From positions 10,450,132 to 10,514,131 of the forward strand of contig OZ026607.1 of assembly GCA_964020085.1 (NCBI GenBank): 64,000 bases of DNA. The letters are read 5' to 3'. Below are positions 33,012-42,580 of the stretch, piece after piece. Made by a program: the position numbers and the translations under genes. The notes under the pieces were generated by a model. That model saw only the letters and a list, made by a program, of their open reading frames with translations. It ran no database searches and was not told the origin of the DNA. Source of the DNA: Micromussa lordhowensis. Lineage: Eukaryota; Cnidaria; Anthozoa; Scleractinia; Lobophylliidae. Each line of letters opens with the position of its first letter. The stretch's first letter is position 1.

Positions 33012-34503
33012 ATGCCTCTTACACTGCTATGAGCAAAACAAAAAGCATTTTCTTGTCGATGGTTTCCGTTGTGGCTTTCGTGTTAATTTTGTTGGTGATC
33101 GGCTTCCTTATGAATCTCCTAATCTTAAAAGTGTCCTTGACCAACCGGTTATTGCTAGAATGAAATTGCGCAAGGAATGCGACGCAGGCCGAATTGTGGG
33201 TCCTTTTAGAATCCCTCCTTTTGCGAACTTTCGTACCTCTCCTTTGGGCGTTGTACCCAAGAAAGACCCGTCTGAATTTCGCTTGATTCATCACTTATCC
33301 TACCCAAAGGGAAATTCTGTTAATGATGCTATTCCTGACTATTGTTCCACTGTGAAATACGCATCTGTTAGTGATGCGATCACAGCCATTAAAGCCATTG
33401 GGAAGGGTTGTTTTTTAGCTAAAACGGACATTAAGTCGGCTTTTCGTATAATCCCAATTCATCCTGCAGACTATTCCTTGCTGGGTATGAAGTTCGATAA
33501 TTTGTATTACTTTGACCGGTGCCTCCCCATGGGTCTTTCTTCTTCATGCAACATTTTTGAAGCTTTTAGTACCGCTTTGGAATGGTTGTCTGTTCATCGC
33601 CTGGGTGCCTCATCTGTTTTGCACATATTAGACGATTTTTTGTTTATTGCAAAGACCAAAGACCGGTGCGCGGCCGACTTAGGTAACTTTGTTTCTCTAT
33701 GCCATCATCTAGGAGTACCTCTAGCGCCGGAAAAAACCGTAGGCCCTGATACAGTATTGCAATTTGCAGGCATTACCCTCGATTCGGTGAATGGAGAAGC
33801 GCGACTCCCGGTCGAAAAGCTTCAAAAATGTCGCATGCTCTTGCACAATTTTTATAAACGTCGAACAGTCAGGCTAAAGGAACTTCAATCTTTAATAGGC
33901 TTACTAAATTTTACTTGCCAAGTTATTGTACCGGGCCGTGCTTTTCTTCGTCGCCTGATCGATCTTACCAAGGGCGTCCGGCAGCCACACCACCACATTC
34001 GTTTATGTAAAGGCTCGAAACAGGATCTTCTGTTGTGGATTCGGTTTTTAGACGAGTTCAACGGCAAATCATTTTTTCTCGAAGATTCTTGGGAAACGTC
34101 GCATACCCTCGAACTTTATACAGACGCAGCGGGCTCAGTAGGCTTTGGGGCTGTCTTTGGTAAGCACTGGTTTGGCGGCGAATGGCCGGTTACGTGGAGA
34201 TCTTATAACATTGCAGTTTTAGAGTTATTTCCTATTGTCCTCGCGCTGCACATCTGGGGACATTTAATGACTGATAAGTGTGTCATATTCTTTTCTGATA
34301 ACGCCGCCGTTGTTGACATTATCAATAAGCAGACGTCGAAACATCAAAAGATTATGGTGTTAATTAGGGATTTAGTGTTAAGTTGCCTCCGACACAATGT
34401 ATTATTTCACGCAAAACACATTCCTGGGTTTTACAATGCTCGAGCCGATTACATTTCACGTTCTCAGGTAGCCAAGTTCAAGGAACTCTCACCAGATGTA
34501 TAG
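32818..34503 (+). CDS. Reverse transcriptase / RNase H (DIRS-Ngaro type)
   Basis: The RT core lies about at residues 100-330: FRLIHHLSYPKGNSVND, LAKTDIKSAFR (first catalytic Asp), LPMGLSSSC, and HILDDFLFI with the catalytic DD in the LDD form typical of this group. RNase H follows with Asp in LYTDAAG, Glu in LELFPIV, Asp in FFSDNAAVV and Asp in NARADYISR. The ATG at 32818 lies inside the Gag zinc region; recognisable homology starts near 33000. The frame is +1 to Gag, so translation may need frameshifting or reinitiation. The stop overlaps the next start in ATGTATAG. Confidence 0.92.
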   Translation: MPENTAKGVSLNTFAINVEPSTQQLSAPCQPLNSVLVELNQKETLLKFQALHSPPVTPVRVERLECLLHCYEQNKKHFLVDGFRCGFRVNFVGDRLPYESPNLKSVLDQPVIARMKLRKECDAGRIVGPFRIPPFANFRTSPLGVVPKKDPSEFRLIHHLSYPKGNSVNDAIPDYCSTVKYASVSDAITAIKAIGKGCFLAKTDIKSAFRIIPIHPADYSLLGMKFDNLYYFDRCLPMGLSSSCNIFEAFSTALEWLSVHRLGASSVLHILDDFLFIAKTKDRCAADLGNFVSLCHHLGVPLAPEKTVGPDTVLQFAGITLDSVNGEARLPVEKLQKCRMLLHNFYKRRTVRLKELQSLIGLLNFTCQVIVPGRAFLRRLIDLTKGVRQPHHHIRLCKGSKQDLLLWIRFLDEFNGKSFFLEDSWETSHTLELYTDAAGSVGFGAVFGKHWFGGEWPVTWRSYNIAVLELFPIVLALHIWGHLMTDKCVIFFSDNAAVVDIINKQTSKHQKIMVLIRDLVLSCLRHNVLFHAKHIPGFYNARADYISRSQVAKFKELSPDV

Positions 34504-35473
34504 ACGAGAATCCAACCACAATACCCGCCAACCTACTGCCCAAGAGTTGGTCTCTAACTTGAGTGGCCTGTTGAGCTCAGCATTAACCGAAGGAACTCGG
34601 AGATCATATCAACGCGCGTGGGTCGTCTTTCGACAATTTTATGCTCAATTTTATGGCTCCCCTAATCCCACGTTGCCATTATCTCCTGTATGTCTCCCCC
34701 TCTATATTTCATATCTTTCCTTTCGCAAATTGGCTTATTCTACGATAACTTTACATCTTTCGGCCATTTCTTACGCTCACAAACTCGGAGGATTTTGTGA
34801 TCCAACCAAATCTTTTTTAATACAAAAGTTATTGACATCATTAAGTCGCCAAAGAAATTCAGATATTCGTCTGCCCATTACCAGGCCAGTGTTGCATGAG
34901 CTCATCCGGTCCCTCGAATACACCAACTCTTCGGCTTTTCAACGCACTCTCTTTTCAGCCATGTTTCTTACTGCTTTTTATGGACTTTTCCGAATTGGCG
35001 AGCTTTCGACCAAGAGTGCTCGCTTTGCGTGTTCAGTTGTCCAATACCGTGATCTGCAAATTTTATCGCGTGAGGGCGACCCATGCACGGCTAAGATCAC
35101 TATCACTGATTATAAACATAATACTGACCACCGGCCATTTGATATCCTAATTACTCAAGATGATTCTGTCTCTTTTTGCCCGGTTAAAACCCTTCTCAAG
35201 TACTGCAAGGTTCGAGGTAATCGACCTGGGCCCCTTTTCTGTAATTCTGATCAGACCCCTATTACTGTGTATCAATTTAATACCGAGCTCCAGCGTTGCC
35301 TCCAATATTGCGGCTTAGACATAAGTCGATACAAAACCCACAGTTTTCGCATCGGGGGCGCGTGTCACGCTGCCGACAAGGGTTTTTCTGACGCGCAAAT
35401 TAGAGCTCTTGGTCGACGGAAATCCGATGCCTTTAAGGTTTACCTTCGTTCTGAAAGTATCAATGCCAATTGA
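34496..35473 (+). CDS. Tyrosine recombinase of the Ngaro element
   Basis: 325 aa. N-terminal SAM-like binding domain (TRRSYQRAWVVFRQFY) and catalytic domain with the first Arg in YGLFRIGEL, His-x-x-Arg in HSFRIGG, and the Tyr nucleophile in AFKVYLRSE. It would integrate the circular cDNA. It overlaps the RT stop by 8 bases (ATGTATAG), an arrangement that fits stop-restart translation. Confidence 0.9.
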   Translation: MYRRESNHNTRQPTAQELVSNLSGLLSSALTEGTRRSYQRAWVVFRQFYAQFYGSPNPTLPLSPVCLPLYISYLSFRKLAYSTITLHLSAISYAHKLGGFCDPTKSFLIQKLLTSLSRQRNSDIRLPITRPVLHELIRSLEYTNSSAFQRTLFSAMFLTAFYGLFRIGELSTKSARFACSVVQYRDLQILSREGDPCTAKITITDYKHNTDHRPFDILITQDDSVSFCPVKTLLKYCKVRGNRPGPLFCNSDQTPITVYQFNTELQRCLQYCGLDISRYKTHSFRIGGACHAADKGFSDAQIRALGRRKSDAFKVYLRSESINAN

Positions 35474-35516
35474 TTTAATTTTAATAGTCATTCTTTTCCG
35501 GCTTTTAGTGCTTACT

Positions 35517-35974
35517 GACAGCTTCGTAGGTCAGACAAGGGCTGCTATGTTGCTGTCTTTCACCATTTGGCCACTAAAGTAGGTCAGTCAGGGGCTGCTA
35601 CTTTACGGCCTTTTTAAATTTGCCGTATACAACCACTTATAAAAGTTTATCGAGACTTATAAGGGGGTGCTATAATATTACTTTTCTCATTTCCAATTTT
35701 TCAAAACTGGGAGTTTACTGAAGTTGGTCAGACAGGAGCTGCAACTTCACTTTCATTCCTTAATCCTTATCTCACCTGAGTTTTAAATATAAATGTTTAC
35801 TTTGTCGGGCCTTCGCCTGTTGGTGAAGTCGGTCAGACAGGGGCTGCGGCTTTACTAGCTCCCTTAGGTCCTAACGTAATTTAACTTCTATATGCTATAT
35901 TATTCTGCAAAATAATTAGTTGCACGTGCTCTTTACTTTTCAATGAAGCCGGTCAGGCAAGGGCTGCGGTTTCA
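35517..35974 (+). ncRNA. Five covarying stem-loops with a constant loop
   Basis: Hairpins at 35517-35557, 35569-35610, 35720-35748, 35823-35855 and 35944-35974. All share the loop GTCAGNCARGRGCTG, while stems change in a paired way: AAAGTAG/CTACTTT, GAAGTTG/CAACTTC, TGAAGCCG/CGGTTTCA, GTGAAGTCG/CGGCTTTAC. The first also has an outer GACAGC/GCTGTC. Inside the loop, CAG and CTG can pair. Compensatory changes point to selection on RNA structure. They lie in the 3' untranslated part of the Ngaro RNA. Role unknown: packaging, priming or translation. Confidence 0.75.
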
Positions 35975-36128
35975 CGCTTGCCTGTTAAAGCTAAACAGGC
36001 CTGTTGCTAGCAATTTCTATTTATCATTAGGTATAACATCAAGATTAAGTCTCATGTTATTCGACTTATTGCGCTACGCTAACTCTGCTTCTGTCTTGGT
36101 GGGGCTGCCACAACCGGTGGCATGTGGT

Positions 36129-36335
36129 GTCTTTTTCGCCCCACCTTTGCTGAACAATGAGAATCTTGTAGATTTAATGTGTTGCCACATTTAAGTGTCC
36201 TGGATCATATTAAACACGCCACATGTGTGGCCAATTTCATCCAATTCATGTGTTTAGATTTATTGCGCATTCTTCAGCAAACTAGTGCGACTTCAAGCAG
36301 AGTTAGCGTTCCGTAGAGTCATGGATCGATATAAA
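36129..36335 (+). repeat. Split direct repeat B1
   Basis: 207 bp starting GTCTTTTTCGCCCCACC and ending ATCGATATAAA, matching B2. Confidence 0.93.
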
Positions 36336-36536
36336 ACCAAACATTATGTTCACGCATAATGTTATTTATGTCGAGCCATGACGGTCACGCAATGGTCTGT
36401 AACCTGGTTTGTGTCAAGTAATCACTCCAGGTGATAGAGGGGGCGTTCCCTCGAGGATAAAAGCTATTTCTCTCGAGCAATTCGCCCTTCTTCCCTTGGC
36501 CCTCGTACCGTCGGTATCTCGGAAGGAAAACATTTT
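36333..36536 (+). repeat. Split direct repeat A2
   Basis: 204 bp copy of A1, abutting B1. Confidence 0.93.
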
Positions 36537-36600
36537 CCCGCCCTCCCATCCCCTGTTACCGGACATCAGATTGTTCGCTTACATTTAGAAATGTGGGCGC

Positions 36601-36807
36601 GTCTTTTTCGCCCCACCTTTGCTGAACAATGAGAATCTTGTAGATTTTATGTGTTGCCACATTTAAGTGTCCTGGATCATATTAAACACGCCACATGTGT
36701 GGCCAATTTCATCCAATTCATGTGTTTAGATTTATTGCGCATTCTTCAGCAAACTAGTGCGACTTCAAGCAGAGTTAGCGTTCCGTAGAGTCATGGATCG
36801 ATATAAA
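36601..36807 (+). repeat. Split direct repeat B2
   Basis: 207 bp copy of B1, separated from A2 by 64 unique bases. It marks the right end of the element. Confidence 0.93.
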
Positions 36808-38088
36808 TAATAATTCTTCTGCTTCCAGGGCTGCTGAAAGCACAAAATCAAGCACAAATTCGAGATCCCTCTCTACATCAGGTACGTCCATAAAGAATAA
36901 TGTACATAAATCAAATTAAAAAATGCATTTCTTAACCTAGCCTAATTGTTCACTGATATTTTATTAAAATGTAGATCTATTGATATTTTTATAGAAACAA
37001 CACTTAATAATTTAATGGAGTGCAACATCAAGTTATTGATGTCCACAATGGTCAAAAGTTCACACTGCTATTACACTGACAACATGATTAGTGTGCAGAG
37101 AATCCCGTTACTAATCAGAGCTAGTGGGATTTGCAACTGGTCTAGAGGATTTTATTATTCGCTAGCGAGTTTTAGGAGGCAAAAATGTCTGACAAAACTT
37201 TTAACATCACAAAGTCACATAGGTAGAGCCAATGTATGCATTTTTGTTGGTGTCAATCACTACAGGCAAAATAGAATAAGCTAATTTATACTACAAACAG
37301 GTATTTCATGAAACTCTAATTTCAAAACTCACTAAACACAAGTAGATTAGGCACTTAATGACTGTAAGTAATCAACGACAACAAGAGTTCTGCTATTTAT
37401 AAGATAGGTAATGACAATCTCTAAACAATGATGAATTACTACATGCATCTTCAACATCGGCTTTGTAAATGTGTACAACCCTGAATTAGAGTGCAGGTGG
37501 TTCTCAATTAAAATGAAATTTAAAGCAGAATAATGGCAAAATTGAAATTTGTTCTTGCATTACCTGACCATCTCAGCGACTGGTATTGCTTATTATGGCT
37601 CTCAAATGTGCAATGTCATTTGTGTAAAGGTTTCTTTGGCACACCCTTCTACAGTGAAGGCACCAAAGGTAAAAACTCAATACCTTGTGTTTGTTATGTG
37701 GTAATTATGTGATATTGTCTTGCGTGTTCATGTACATGATTGTGTATTAATTACATTGAGTACATTAATGTTTGCTTTTACTGTGACTCAATATTTAGAT
37801 GCTTCTGTCAGGAAAAGCTCACTTATCAATCTTGTCACTATCATGTCCTTTCATTTATCTATTTAATACAACAAAACGTACAATACTTACAGAAATTGCA
37901 GTACCAACCATGCTTACATTACTTTGCCCTGTCTTTTCTAACATTTTCTATTTTCTCCCTGTAAAATGTAACTCTTAGGTTAATATCTTTTACTTTGTAA
38001 ATCTGCTTTACAGTTTTAGCCCCGTTACACAGCATTATATCACATTATGTCATTATATCTCCAGAATCGTCCATATAATTAAATCTGC
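36808..38088. other. Stretch without supported gene
   Basis: AT-rich sequence with short random ORFs. I see nothing else. Confidence 0.4.
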
Positions 38089-38533
38089 ATTCGCTACTTG
38101 CACATGACCCATAATCCCTTGCGTTTTTGGGGGTAACCAGTAGAAGAAATGCATGGTATCATGACAAAAATTAGTTCGGTGAGCTCGCAAAACCAGCTAC
38201 TAATGCTTAAAAATGCACCAGAATTTACCAAAATCATGATAGGAGAAATTTGTACTAGTTTAAAACTAAATGTAGAGAATTTTTTTTTTGTCCATACATC
38301 GTCTGTAAAATTACAAGACGATGTATGGACAAAAAAAAAAAATTCTCTACATTTAGTTATAAACTAGTACGAATTTCTCCTATCATGATTTTGGTAAATT
38401 CTAGTGCATTTTTAAGCATTAATAGCTTGTTTTGCGAGCTCACCGAACTAATTTTTGTCATGATACTATACATTTCTTCTACTGGTTACCCCCCCAAAAC
38501 GCAAAGGATTATGGTTATGTGCAAGTAGCGAAT
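38089..38533. repeat. Long near-perfect hairpin (foldback), 445 bp
   Basis: The left arm from ATTCGCTACTTGCACATG to GTCCATACATCGTCT is repeated inverted from AGACGATGTATGGAC to CAAGTAGCGAAT. The arms are about 217 bp with few mismatches around an 11-base loop near 38306-38316. It is probably a foldback MITE; transcribed, it would form a long double-stranded RNA. Confidence 0.9.
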
Positions 38534-39011
38534 ACATCTACATGGTGGCATGTTTTTCTGGGGCGACTTTTCACCTTCAGTTATTTCAATACTGATAACT
38601 TGGAAAGTAATGAGCAAACCTACCTCTGTGTGGACGACACTTTCAGCAGTTCAGTTGCCTTCTCCAATGCCTTCGCCAGCCTGTCTTCTACATTTGTTGC
38701 AATGATACTGCTTTCTACGTTAATATATACAAATGTTCGTATTTCTGAAACTTCCATTTCTCGTATTACTTAAAATTAAAATCTATAAATTGTTTTCGGG
38801 ATTTTCCGAGGTTAAAAAGTCTTTAAAACCGACGTTTCAACCAGTTTTGCACATGACGTATCGTGATCGCTACATGATGTGTGTGATCACTACATGGCGT
38901 GTAAATGATGTTAAAACGCGCGGGAAATGCTGGCCTGTCAAGTATTTTTACATTTTGTGATAACTCATCGTCCCTTGCAGTTTCTTTCACGATCAAAGAA
39001 GGAGTTCAGGA

Positions 39012-39351
39012 TTGGTTTCCATGTATCAACGTGGTCAAAATTGTCAAAATAACATTCCTTGTGCTTGCCATAATACTGTGTATGTAGGAGAAACTTGGCG
39101 CCTTTTCCAAACAAGGAAGAAAGAACACATGGACAAAGTCAGACTAACAATAGAAGACCTTCATAAAGAAAATACTATATCGGCCGAAAAACGGATGGGA
39201 AAGCATGGCACACCACGGAGTGCCAAAGTGATGTTGACTGGGGGAACGCAGAGATCATAGCAAGGGAGAGAGGATTAAAACAGAGGAAAGTTCTTGAAGG
39301 AATTGATTCACTACGACATAGATATTACGGAATGAGAGTACTTGATTTTAA
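39012..39351 (+). pseudogene. GIY-YIG endonuclease remnant
   Basis: CHNTVYVGETWRLFQTRKKEH shows the GIY-YIG signature (YVGET, Arg, EH). After one or two frame changes DWGNAEIIARERGLKQRK follows and continues to LRHRYYGMRVLDF, the usual end of Penelope-type endonuclease domains. Only the C-terminal nuclease part remains; the RT is absent. Confidence 0.6.
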
Positions 39352-39490
39352 CATCATTTACACGTTGTGTAGTGATCTCGACACGTCATGTACGGTTATA
39401 CATGTCATGCAGTGATCACGATACGTCATGTGCGGTTACAAAGTTGAACGTCACAAAAACGATCCGCCATTTTGATAACTTTTTAACATC

Positions 39491-39525
39491 CTGAAGAAGA
39501 CCAGTAAAACTGGTCAAAACGTCGG
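39491..39525 (+). ncRNA. Hammerhead-ribozyme-like core, degenerate
   Basis: CTGAAGA, then stem II CCAGTAAAACTGG, then TCAAAACGTC. This matches the CUGANGA / stem II / GAAAC order with one key change (CAAAAC for CGAAAC), so it is probably inactive. Penelope-type elements are known to carry such motifs. Confidence 0.4.
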
Positions 39526-40155
39526 TTTTAAAGACATTTTAACCTCGGATAATCCCAAAAACAATTTATAGATTTTAATTTTTTTTTATACAAGTTTTGT
39601 TGTTTTATAATTATGTACTCCTTTTAGTTTTAGTCTATATTACACTGGCTGAAAATTTGTTTCAATTTACATCTTTAAGATACTGGCCGAGATTACTTTA
39701 CACAGAGAAATCAAGTATGCAATTTATATTCAATTTTGTGTTACCTGAGCACCCTGCTTACCACCATTGCCAATTACTCTTACTTGAGATTATCGAAATA
39801 CTGATTTCCGATTCGCCATGAACATCAAAATTTAACTGATAGATTAAAACAACGCAATAGAGCTGAGTTAACCAACATTTGAAAGAACAATGGTAGAAAC
39901 GCTTTATGAACTCCTTGTATAGGGAAGATATTTGTTTACAAACATTGTTTTTGTTATTTAAATGCTCATGATGTTGAACAAAAGAATTCTTTGTTTCATC
40001 AGCCAATAGTTCTCTGGTTGGCATATTAATAACAATAGGTGACATCACTGATATCTTTGCTATACTGTAATGTCATAATTTGAGAGAGTAGAGACGGGAA
40101 AATATCTACAACACTGCATTCAAATCGTAACAGGGGCTCTCAAAGAATCAATTAC

Positions 40156-40254
40156 CTGCAATTTCATCTAACAACGTTGGTTTCCAAAGAGACGAACTGG
40201 AAGGAACGATTAGGAGTATAGCATCGGCTAAGCGCACACCGAACTTGTTGCAAA
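40156..40254 (-). other. Possible host exon (splice-site bounded)
   Basis: On the minus strand an open 99-bp block (FGVRLADAILLIVPSSSS) is bounded by TTTCCAG and GCAG|GTAATT, consistent with acceptor and donor. Product unknown. Confidence 0.25.
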
Positions 40255-40325
40255 CTGGAAAGGAGAGAAATCATGGTAATAGGCCATTTTACAGTTGTGT
40301 GCTTAGTTACCTGGCCATAAATGCA

Positions 40326-40470
40326 AGCGAGGCTGGAGGTGACCTTGCTTTGATACAGACCTTCAAGCTTTTCTCATGTAAATGTAAACTAGTTAGCATG
40401 AGAACAACTTGATTTGCACAATAAAAGCAGAGAGGTCTGTATCAAAACAAGGTCAACTCCAGCCTCGCTG
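40326..40470. repeat. MITE-like inverted repeat
   Basis: GCGAGGCTGGAGGTGACCTT at the left and AAGGTCAACTCCAGCCTCGC at the right form about 36-bp arms around 75 bp. Confidence 0.8.
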
Positions 40471-40724
40471 CCAGTCAGAGGCCAGATCACTTTGCCAACA
40501 ACTGTAAAATAATCTATTCAAGATAGTAATGTTAGGCTTTGGTTAATTATTTTTCTCCTTAGATGTTACACCATCACATGTAAGAAAACAGCCGTTTTCG
40601 ATGAACTTAAATTTCTAACCCACTATTCAATACATTTATTTAAAATTCTTAAAGCACTCTGGAACGAAAAATTCCACACTCTTATAATTGTTACTTGATG
40701 ACAACTGGTGGATTTACAACGTAC

Positions 40725-40801
40725 CTCTCTTTCCATCTGTAGAGGATGTTTCCGAAGCCCAATATAACAATCCTTTTCCCTGGCTTTGTGCCGATAGCCA
40801 T
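40725..40801 (-). other. Possible host exon next to the Mutator-like element
   Basis: The minus strand reads MAIGTKPGKRIVILGFG up to a GAGAG|GTACGT donor. The ATG is only 10 bases from the target duplication of the element at 40820-42246. Product not recognised. Confidence 0.25.
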
Positions 40802-40810
40802 CTAAGAGCC

Positions 40811-42255
40811 CTTTAAGTAAGGCAGGTACAAAAGTCGGACCGGATCAACTCGGACCGCCAGTCCGGGTCGGATCAACTCGGATCGACTCGGATCGTCTCG
40901 GATCATGAAAAAACCTAACAATTAAATGAAATTGAAACTTTTACCCATTTGAGGGTTAAAATTTCGGTCAAAAATCGTACAAATTAAGAAAGACTCGCGA
41001 CGCTTCTCCGTGTCGTGCTCTGTAGTCAAGCCGCCATTTTGTCTTTTAAGTGCCAGTTCCTCTCGGACTCGTCTCGTGCTCATCCATCCCTGATCCCGCC
41101 GCGTCGATCTCACGATCATGGACCCAGATGAAGGTAAATGTCACTGAATTTGCATCCGTCCACCAAAATGATAGTTTCAGTAATTAAGAATGTTTATGTT
41201 TGCTTATTTTTCACAGCTACAGCTACATGTTATGTTAGAATTTAGCAAAAAAAGTTACAAAATTTTAAAGAAGCAAAAAATATTATTGTAAAAACACTTG
41301 GCTGTTCGAATCTCAGAATAAGCATTTTCCTTGCTTTACGAGCTTATATATCCTGAAAACAGAACAGAAAAAGACCGAATCTAGAATTAAGTACCATTTT
41401 TTTTGTACATGTAAACAGAAGGATTGCGTTACACTCCTCATGGCAACCGCCAGTAGCGTCCATGTCCGCGTCCTAACATTGCAACAAAACGAAGCCTTTA
41501 TCCAAACTTACGGAGCTCTACACTCCCAAAAACGACTCACTAAACATTATTCAATAATTAATGAGATTCTAAACATAAAAACCGCGATCTGAAGAGTCTT
41601 TAATTGCATTGGAACAACATGTCTATGTAGAGTTAGCTTGATAACTATTTAGCTTCTGCTGACTTAGTTAACTTAATAAATGTAGATGTAGATGCGAAGT
41701 TTGTTCAGTTCAATTTTCGCGCTAACTACTTGTCGTCACGCTGGTCAAGTGTGGTCAAGTTTTGCTTAATGATTAGCTAAATCTATCAACTTCCTGTTCT
41801 CCAAATTAGAAGCCAAACGGAAGTAAAGCGAATTTCTGCGAAATCACGCAGCGTAATAGAAAGGGTTATGACTGAAACTATCAATTTGGTGGGCAGATGC
41901 AAATTCATTTCGAAAGATTTACCTTCATCCGGGTCCATGATTGTGGAGATCGACGCGGCGGGATCAGAGAAGGATGAACACGAGACGAGTCCGAGAGAAA
42001 CTAGTACTTAGAATACAAAATGGCGGCTTGACTACACAGCATGCAGCACAACACGGAGTAACGTCGCGAGTCTTTCTTAATTTGTACCATTTTTGACCGG
42101 AATTTTAACCTTCAAATGGGTAAAAGTTTCAATTTCATTTAATTTTTAGTTTTTTTTTCATGATCCGAGACGATCCGGGTTGATCCGAGTTGATCCGACC
42201 CGGACTGTCGGTCCGAGTTGATCCGGTCCGACTTTTGTACCTGCCTCTTTAAGTA
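40811..42255. mobile_element. Mutator-like foldback element with 9-bp target duplication
   Basis: The element proper is 40820-42246 (1427 bp), flanked by CTTTAAGTA at 40811-40819 and 42247-42255. The long terminal inverted repeats (about 360-380 bp) start AGGCAGGTACAAAAGTCGG. They contain short GGATCAACTCGG-type subrepeats, a GCCGCCATTTTG stretch, and an ATG followed by GACCCAGATGAAG|GTAAAT, which looks like a short first exon with splice donor. Long TIRs with a 9-bp duplication are typical of Mutator-like elements. The interior has no transposase, so it is non-autonomous. Confidence 0.82.
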
Positions 42256-42316
42256 ACCAATTAGAATGTAATTATCTAGTAGTGACGACTGGATATAATA
42301 TTATCACTTTGTTCCT

Positions 42317-42580
42317 TCAAGAAGTCGATTTATCAAGCTTTTTGACATAAAGCCCGGTTAAATCGATAATACCACCCGGGACATCTACAGTAGTGAACCG
42401 GTGTCCAGTCTTTAATTCCATCTTTACATGCATCAGCCTTCTCAACCCACTCAATAACAGCATGTTACCATTAAAAAATAGCACCTCACAATCCCCTCTC
42501 TTACACCAGCGTTCTTCCTTCTGGGGTTTAGCAAGACTATGCATAAAACCGTTGTAAGGGTCTGTGCCTGCCAGCAAAGC
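42317..42580 (-). CDS. Possible terminal coding exon of an unknown host gene
   Basis: On the minus strand, behind ATTCCTTTCAG (good acceptor), an open frame runs to a TGA at 42317 (LAGTDPYNGFMHSL ... VDVPGGIIDLTGLYVKK). The composition looks coding. Upstream exons are not identified and the family is not recognised. Confidence 0.35.
   Translation of the reverse strand, partial: ALLAGTDPYNGFMHSLAKPQKEERWCKRGDCEVLFFNGNMLLLSGLRRLMHVKMELKTGHRFTTVDVPGGIIDLTGLYVKKLDKSTS

Larger units (their letters stand above)
30442..36807 (+). mobile_element. Ngaro-type (DIRS superfamily) retrotransposon, apparently intact
   Basis: It encodes SGNH hydrolase, a Gag-like protein, RT with RNase H, and a tyrosine recombinase, and is bounded by split direct repeats A1 ... 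B1-A2-B2, the signature of Ngaro elements. These elements integrate by the tyrosine recombinase through a circular intermediate, so no target duplication is expected, and I see none. All four ORFs are open with their catalytic residues. Repeat pairs differ at only one or two positions that I noticed. This suggests a recent, possibly active copy. Confidence 0.92.
38772..39590. mobile_element. Penelope-like element fragment with inverted flanks
   Basis: The flanks carry an inverted repeat: AAAATTAAAATCTATAAATTG and AAAACCGACGTTTCAACC on the left, their near reverse complement on the right (39500-39590). Between them is a GIY-YIG nuclease remnant. The right flank holds a hammerhead-like core. 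This fits a truncated Penelope-type retroelement. Confidence 0.55.
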
